Source: Rhodothermales bacterium (GTDB taxonomy: Bacteria; Bacteroidota; Rhodothermia; Rhodothermales; VXPQ01). From it: a stretch of DNA of 8,704 nt. The DNA lies in assembly GCA_028283985.1 (NCBI GenBank), contig JANQSQ010000243.1, positions 1 through 8,704 of the forward strand. The letters are read 5' to 3'. Every line of letters begins with the position of its first letter. The first letter of the stretch is position 1. Positions 5,900-8,704 of this stretch are shown piece after piece. Position numbers and translations under genes: made by a program. Under the pieces are notes generated by a model that worked only from the letters and a program-made list of their open reading frames with translations, did not search any database and was not told the origin of the DNA.

Positions 5900-6455
5900 T
5901 ATCCGTTTTTATTATTTTCCAATAACCGCCTCTATCGGGCCCGATCCGCTCAAGGATACCCTTTCGTTTCATCTCACGAATCTGCCATTCGATGCCCTTG
6001 GGCGTGATTTCAAGCCGGTTCGCCAATTCTTTCATAGTAATTGAGGAATCGACTGCAATCAGGGCCAGAATTTTCTCCCTAGTTTTCTCCCGGCTCGCCT
6101 GCGACTCTGGCTGCCCACCATCTTGCACCCCAGCTTGGACCTTTGCCAGTTGCGTCGCATAATCCGGTCGCCGAATCGTCGTCACGAAGCCCCCGCTGGC
6201 GACAAACTCCGGCTCCCGCAAGCTGGACGCCACACAGCGCCGGATCATATCCACCGTTCCGGTTCCCATGCGTTCGATGTACCCGGCAAGGTACATGGAT
6301 TCCGCCAGCAAGGGATTACGGGGCAACGACTCATGAGGAACGCGTAGTTTCTCCACAGTCAGCGGCGGCGGCAGTTGGCCCGTATTCATCACATCCAACC
6401 GGTCCGCAAAGAGCATCACCTGCACGCTGCTGATGAAGATTCGGAGAGGGGGCAT
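5892..6455 (-). CDS. AlbA_2/RecG-like regulator remnant with DUF4062 start and winged-helix end, internally deleted
   Basis: A 187-aa open frame stitched from two ends of a much longer protein. Residues 1-12 (MPPLRIFISSVQ) are the characteristic beginning of DUF4062 proteins. From residue 13 (VMLFADRLDVMNTGQLPP) it switches abruptly to the C-terminal ATPase-like region of AlbA_2/HATPase_c_4 proteins, including EKLRVPHESLPRNPLLAE and YIERMGTGTVDMIRRC. Residues 124-180 are a winged helix-turn-helix. Homologues as I know them run to 400-600 aa, so the rest of DUF4062 and the whole AlbA_2 fold are missing. The junction falls at the codons for SVQ, present in both ancestral contexts, suggesting deletion between short repeats. 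In many genomes such a protein sits between hsdS and hsdR, and an hsdR stub follows here with an 8-nt overlap. The winged helix could still bind DNA. AGGA lies about 10 nt before the ATG. Confidence 0.75.
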   Translation of the reverse strand: MPPLRIFISSVQVMLFADRLDVMNTGQLPPPLTVEKLRVPHESLPRNPLLAESMYLAGYIERMGTGTVDMIRRCVASSLREPEFVASGGFVTTIRRPDYATQLAKVQAGVQDGGQPESQASREKTREKILALIAVDSSITMKELANRLEITPKGIEWQIREMKRKGILERIGPDRGGYWKIIKTDNE

Positions 6456-6478
6456 GCGACTATTTCCTGCTAAAAAGG

Positions 6479-6532
6479 GGCGTGTCCGCTAAACCGTGCA
6501 AGCGGGATTATCCCGAACAACCGGGACACGCC
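6479..6532. repeat. Nested inverted repeat, 54 bp, terminator- or mini-element-like
   Basis: The outer arms GGCGTGTCC (6479-6487) and GGACACGCC (6524-6532) are perfect inverses. Inside lie CCGCT/AGCGG (6486-6490 and 6501-6505) and a perfect CGGGAT-T-ATCCCG palindrome (6503-6515). On the minus strand the right arm is followed by CCTTTTTAG, so it could act as a terminator or attenuator about 20 nt before the regulator ATG. It could equally be a tiny remnant or repeat element with terminal inverted repeats; no target-site duplication is evident. Confidence 0.45.
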
Positions 6533-6573
6533 TACGCGCCCCATCCAACTCAGCTTTGCCGACTGAGCAACTT

Positions 6574-6670
6574 CCCGGTGGGTTCCGTGCTGCCTTGGGT
6601 TATGCCGCCTTGCCGAGGTTTTGTTCCGATCGTATCTACCTGGACAAGGTTCAAGGGCCGCCCCACCCGG
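6574..6670. ncRNA. Candidate structured RNA, unidentified, strand uncertain
   Basis: The ends CCCGGTGGG (6574-6582) and GGGTGGG-type complement (6662-6670) pair over 9 bp with one mismatch. Inside, CCTTG (6608-6612) pairs with CAAGG (6645-6649), enclosing further short complementarities. The length (~97 nt) suits a small stable RNA. I could not match it to tRNA, tmRNA, RNase P or SRP RNA: the GGAA tetraloop with the following AGCA of SRP RNA is not there in the right order. No U-tract terminator follows on the plus strand. Treat as a hypothesis only. Confidence 0.25.
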
Positions 6671-6688
6671 TGGTTTACAATCATGTTG

Positions 6689-6722
6689 AAAAAATGCAGT
6701 AATTTATCTACTGCAAAAAAAA
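6689..6722. promoter_or_regulatory. Perfect inverted repeat TGCAGTA-N7-TACTGCA, operator or minus-strand terminator
   Basis: TGCAGTA (6695-6701), a 7-nt AT-rich spacer, TACTGCA (6709-6715), with six A before and eight A after. As DNA it is a 21-bp dyad just upstream of the candidate hsdS promoter. The same half-site recurs at 6749-6755 over the -10 box, which favours an operator. Read on the minus strand it is a hairpin followed by six T, so a terminator of antisense transcription is an alternative. Confidence 0.5.
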
Positions 6723-6755
6723 TTGGAGTCTGTCGTTTCCGGTGCGTATACTGCA
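6723..6755 (+). promoter_or_regulatory. Candidate promoter of hsdS-hsdM with overlapping operator
   Basis: TTGGAG (6723-6728), an 18-bp spacer and TATACT (6747-6752, five of six to TATAAT). The -10 is embedded in TGCGTA-TACTGCA (6743-6755), an imperfect, spacer-less version of the upstream TGCAGTA/TACTGCA dyad. A protein bound there would occlude RNA polymerase. The predicted transcript starts near 6759, about 27 nt before the hsdS ATG. Confidence 0.45.
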
Positions 6756-6785
6756 CTGAAGGACAATTACAGAATTATTCGTTTC

Positions 6786-7385
6786 ATGCGCATCGCGGAC
6801 CTTTGCACGATCCGGACCGGGTATACCGCCCGGAAGCGTCTCCAGCCTGTTTTACGGGGCGGGGCGCCGGCGATCCAGTTGCGCGATGTCGCTGCGGACG
6901 GAGAGATCAATCCCGATACGCTGATTCGCGTGGAACTTGGCGATCTTCCGGACCGCTATTTTGCGCGCGCGGGGGATGTGGTCTTCCGCCCGCGCGGGGA
7001 TCGCAACATCGCATCGGCGCTGGACGGATGTCTGGCAGAGCCTGCCCTTGCGATTTTTCCCCTGATTGTTCTTCGTCCGAATCCTGACATCGTTACGCCC
7101 GAATACCTGGCGTGGGCGATCAATCAGCCCGACGCGCAGCGCTATTTCGATAGAATGGCCCGAGGGACCAGCATGCGCATGATACCGAGGTCGAGCCTGA
7201 ACGACCTCTGCCTCGATATACCGGACATCGAGACCCAGCGCAGGATAGTAGCAACGGACGCGCTCTCGAAGCGAGAGAGGGCGCTAACGCTCCTGCTTGC
7301 CGAAAAGAGAAGAAAAATTACAAGCCGGGTCCTTAGAGAACAGGTAAAACGCAGTAGCCGCGCTACTGAAACAGATAGCCATTAA
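6786..7385 (+). CDS. Type I restriction-modification specificity subunit S, half-size (single TRD)
   Basis: A 199-aa HsdS-like protein from ATG 6786. Residues ~1-150 form one target-recognition domain, with the typical pieces AIQLRDV (29-35), a DVVFRPRG-type strand, VTPEYLAWAINQPDAQRYF and GTSMRMIPRSSLNDLCLDIPDIETQRRIV. The last ~40 residues (SKRERALTLLLAEKRRKITSRVL) form a coiled-coil helix like the spacer that separates the two TRDs in full subunits. Ordinary HsdS is about 400 aa with two TRDs; a single-TRD form would have to dimerise and would then read a symmetric target, or act with another S subunit encoded outside the window. An upstream extension of the frame (to 6723) would begin before the predicted transcript start, so I reject it. 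hsdM begins 3 nt after the stop, so the order is S-M rather than the usual M-S. Confidence 0.82.
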   Translation: MRIADLCTIRTGYTARKRLQPVLRGGAPAIQLRDVAADGEINPDTLIRVELGDLPDRYFARAGDVVFRPRGDRNIASALDGCLAEPALAIFPLIVLRPNPDIVTPEYLAWAINQPDAQRYFDRMARGTSMRMIPRSSLNDLCLDIPDIETQRRIVATDALSKRERALTLLLAEKRRKITSRVLREQVKRSSRATETDSH

Positions 7386-7388
7386 ACG

Positions 7389-8704
7389 ATGAACGAGCAA
7401 CTGACGCAGCAACAAGTCAATCGGACGGCGTGGGCCGCTTGCGATACCTTCCGGGGCGTCGTCGATGCAGGTCAGTACAAGGACTACATCCTCGTGATGC
7501 TTTTCCTCAAGTACATCTCGGACCTGTGGAGCGATCGCCTCGAAACGTATCGCAAGCAATATGGAGGCGACGAAGTGCGCATCGGGCGCAGGCTGCAGCG
7601 GGAGCGATTCGTATTGCCCGACAATGCGAGTTTCTACGATCTTTACGAAGCGAGGGACGAGACCAATATTGGCGAGCGCATCAATATCGCGCTGGAGGCC
7701 ATCGAGGACGCCAACCGCCAGAAGCTGGAAGGCGTTTTTCGCAATATCGACTTTAACTCCGAAGCCAATCTTGGCCGGGTCAAGGACCGTAATCGACGCC
7801 TGAAAAACCTTCTGGAGGATTTCGCCAAGCCGGAAATGGATCTGCGGCCCTCTCGCGTGAACGAGGATATCATCGGCGAATGCTACATCTATCTGATTTC
7901 CCGTTTCGCCTCCGACGCCGGCAAGAAGGCGGGCGAATTCTATACTCCGGCAGCGGTCTCGAAGCTATTGGCGAAACTCGCCGCTCCTCGTTCCGGCCAT
8001 ACGATCTGCGATCCGGCCTGCGGCTCCGGCTCGCTTCTGATCCATGCGTCCACGGAGGTGGGTTCGGACAACTTCGCCTTGTATGGACAGGAGGTGAACG
8101 GCGCCACGTGGGCGCTGGCGCGCATGAACATGTTCTTGCACGCGAAGGACGCCGCCCGCATCGAATGGTGCGACACGCTTAACGGTCCGGCCCTGATCGA
8201 GGGCGACCGGTTGATGCGTTTCGATATCGTTGTCGCGAACCCGCCATTCTCACTGGACAAGTGGGGCGCCGAGAATGCGGAGAACGACCCGCATAAGCGT
8301 TTTTGGCGCGGAGCGCCGCCAAAGTCGAAAGGCGATTATGCGTTCATCACGCACATGATAGAAACCGCAAAACGCCAAAGCGGCCGCGTGGCCGTGATCG
8401 TTCCGCATGGCGTTTTGTTCAGGAGCCGGACGGAAGGACGAATCCGGCAGGCCCTGATCGAGGAGAACCTCCTTGACGCCGTGGTAGGGTTGCCCGCCAA
8501 TCTTTTCTCCACAACCGGCATTCCCGTAGCCATTCTCGTGTTCGACCGCTCTCGCGAGCAAGGCGGAGAAAACGAGGCGCGCCGCGATGTGCTATTTATC
8601 GATGCGAGCAAGGATTTTACGCCGGATAAGGCCCGCAATGTGATGAACGAGGCGCATGTGGACAAGGTGCTGAAAACCTACAAGGCTCGGGAGGCGGTAG
8701 AGAA
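7389..8704 (+). CDS. hsdM: Type I restriction-modification DNA methyltransferase subunit HsdM (3' end outside window)
   Basis: The frame is open from ATG 7389 to the window end (438 codons), no stop seen; HsdM is usually about 480-550 aa, so roughly 50-110 residues are missing. The N-terminal helical domain (FRGVVDAGQYKDYILVMLFLKYISDLW, in two pieces, residues ~22-48) binds HsdS and DNA. The methylase core has EFYTP (183-187), SAM-binding motif I DPACGSG (208-214) and catalytic motif IV NPPF (284-287), which marks an N6-adenine methyltransferase. It methylates the sequence chosen by HsdS, protecting the host and modulating the restriction complex. No Shine-Dalgarno sequence is visible, and the 3-nt gap after hsdS suggests coupled translation. 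A partner hsdR must be beyond the right edge or missing; the only hsdR trace here is the minus-strand stub at 5804-5899. Confidence 0.95.
   Translation, partial: MNEQLTQQQVNRTAWAACDTFRGVVDAGQYKDYILVMLFLKYISDLWSDRLETYRKQYGGDEVRIGRRLQRERFVLPDNASFYDLYEARDETNIGERINIALEAIEDANRQKLEGVFRNIDFNSEANLGRVKDRNRRLKNLLEDFAKPEMDLRPSRVNEDIIGECYIYLISRFASDAGKKAGEFYTPAAVSKLLAKLAAPRSGHTICDPACGSGSLLIHASTEVGSDNFALYGQEVNGATWALARMNMFLHAKDAARIEWCDTLNGPALIEGDRLMRFDIVVANPPFSLDKWGAENAENDPHKRFWRGAPPKSKGDYAFITHMIETAKRQSGRVAVIVPHGVLFRSRTEGRIRQALIEENLLDAVVGLPANLFSTTGIPVAILVFDRSREQGGENEARRDVLFIDASKDFTPDKARNVMNEAHVDKVLKTYKAREAVE

Larger units (their letters stand above)
6456..6785. other. Noncoding region rich in inverted repeats between the regulator remnant and hsdS
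   Basis: About 330 bases with no credible protein gene. It holds a nested inverted repeat (6479-6532), a small CTCAG/CTGAG hairpin (6549-6567), a ~97-nt stretch closed by a 9-bp stem (6574-6670), a perfect TGCAGTA/TACTGCA repeat flanked by A-runs (6689-6722), and a promoter-like element (6723-6752). Open frames crossing it on both strands are low-quality and family-less. Confidence 0.6.

Noticed and set aside
6553..6568. Minus-strand GCTCAGTCGGCAAAGC resembling a tRNA D-arm
   Set aside because: No acceptor, anticodon or T-arm can be built around it; it is part of a small CTCAG/CTGAG hairpin.
6574..6670. SRP RNA (4.5S-like)
   Set aside because: The size is right, but the conserved GGAA tetraloop followed by the AGCA-containing internal loop is not present in the correct order on either strand; left as unidentified.
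6482..7087. 201-codon plus-strand frame spanning the repeat region and the start of hsdS
   Set aside because: Crosses hairpins and the promoter, runs out of frame through hsdS, and shows no protein features.
1..8704. CRISPR array, insertion sequence or integrase
   Set aside because: No regularly spaced repeats, no transposase or recombinase motifs, and no paired terminal repeats around a gene were seen.

Overview
The window looks like a bacterial chromosome segment from a fairly GC-rich, probably diderm organism. The taxonomic guess is weak. A long-insert LptF/LptG-type permease, a short RsmI, and the lack of Shine-Dalgarno sequences before lptF, rsmI, the zeta-like gene, hsdS and hsdM all fit the Bacteroidota/Rhodothermota side of the tree, but this is inference from gene content only.

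Layout, left to right. (1) Positions 1-500 (+) hold the 3' part of a metallo-beta-lactamase-fold hydrolase (glyoxalase II-like). (2) Positions 575-2564 (-) hold a two-gene ATPase + HNH nuclease operon resembling the Septu (PtuA/PtuB) anti-phage pair. The two genes are coupled by a GTGA overlap, and the operon is preceded by a short leader ORF whose start lies in a perfect hairpin. (3) Positions 2565-2822 are a divergent intergenic region with promoter-like and palindromic sequences. (4) Positions 2823-4978 (+) are housekeeping genes: an LptF/LptG-family permease followed by rsmI. (5) Positions 4985-5774 (-) hold a zeta-toxin-like P-loop kinase overlapping a 68-aa partner gene, a toxin-antitoxin-like pair that converges on rsmI with a 6-nt gap. 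(6) Positions 5804-6455 (-) are the wreck of an older type I restriction locus: a DUF4062/AlbA_2-type regulator that appears to have lost its middle, then a frameshifted stub of the first ~25 codons of hsdR. (7) Positions 6456-6785 are a noncoding region rich in inverted repeats, ending in a promoter with repeated TGCAGTA/TACTGCA half-sites. (8) Positions 6786-8704 (+) hold a second type I restriction-modification locus: a half-size specificity subunit (HsdS) followed 3 nt later by hsdM, which runs off the window.

Overall this is a small defence island slotted around core genes (lptF, rsmI). The most interesting items are: the Septu-like pair with its leader-ORF/hairpin arrangement; the overlapping zeta-kinase/small-protein pair; the hsdR stub and internally deleted regulator as a fossil of one type I system beside a live-looking second one; and the structured region with operator-like repeats that would control the half-HsdS/HsdM operon. 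Nothing here was checked against a database; family names come from motif recognition.
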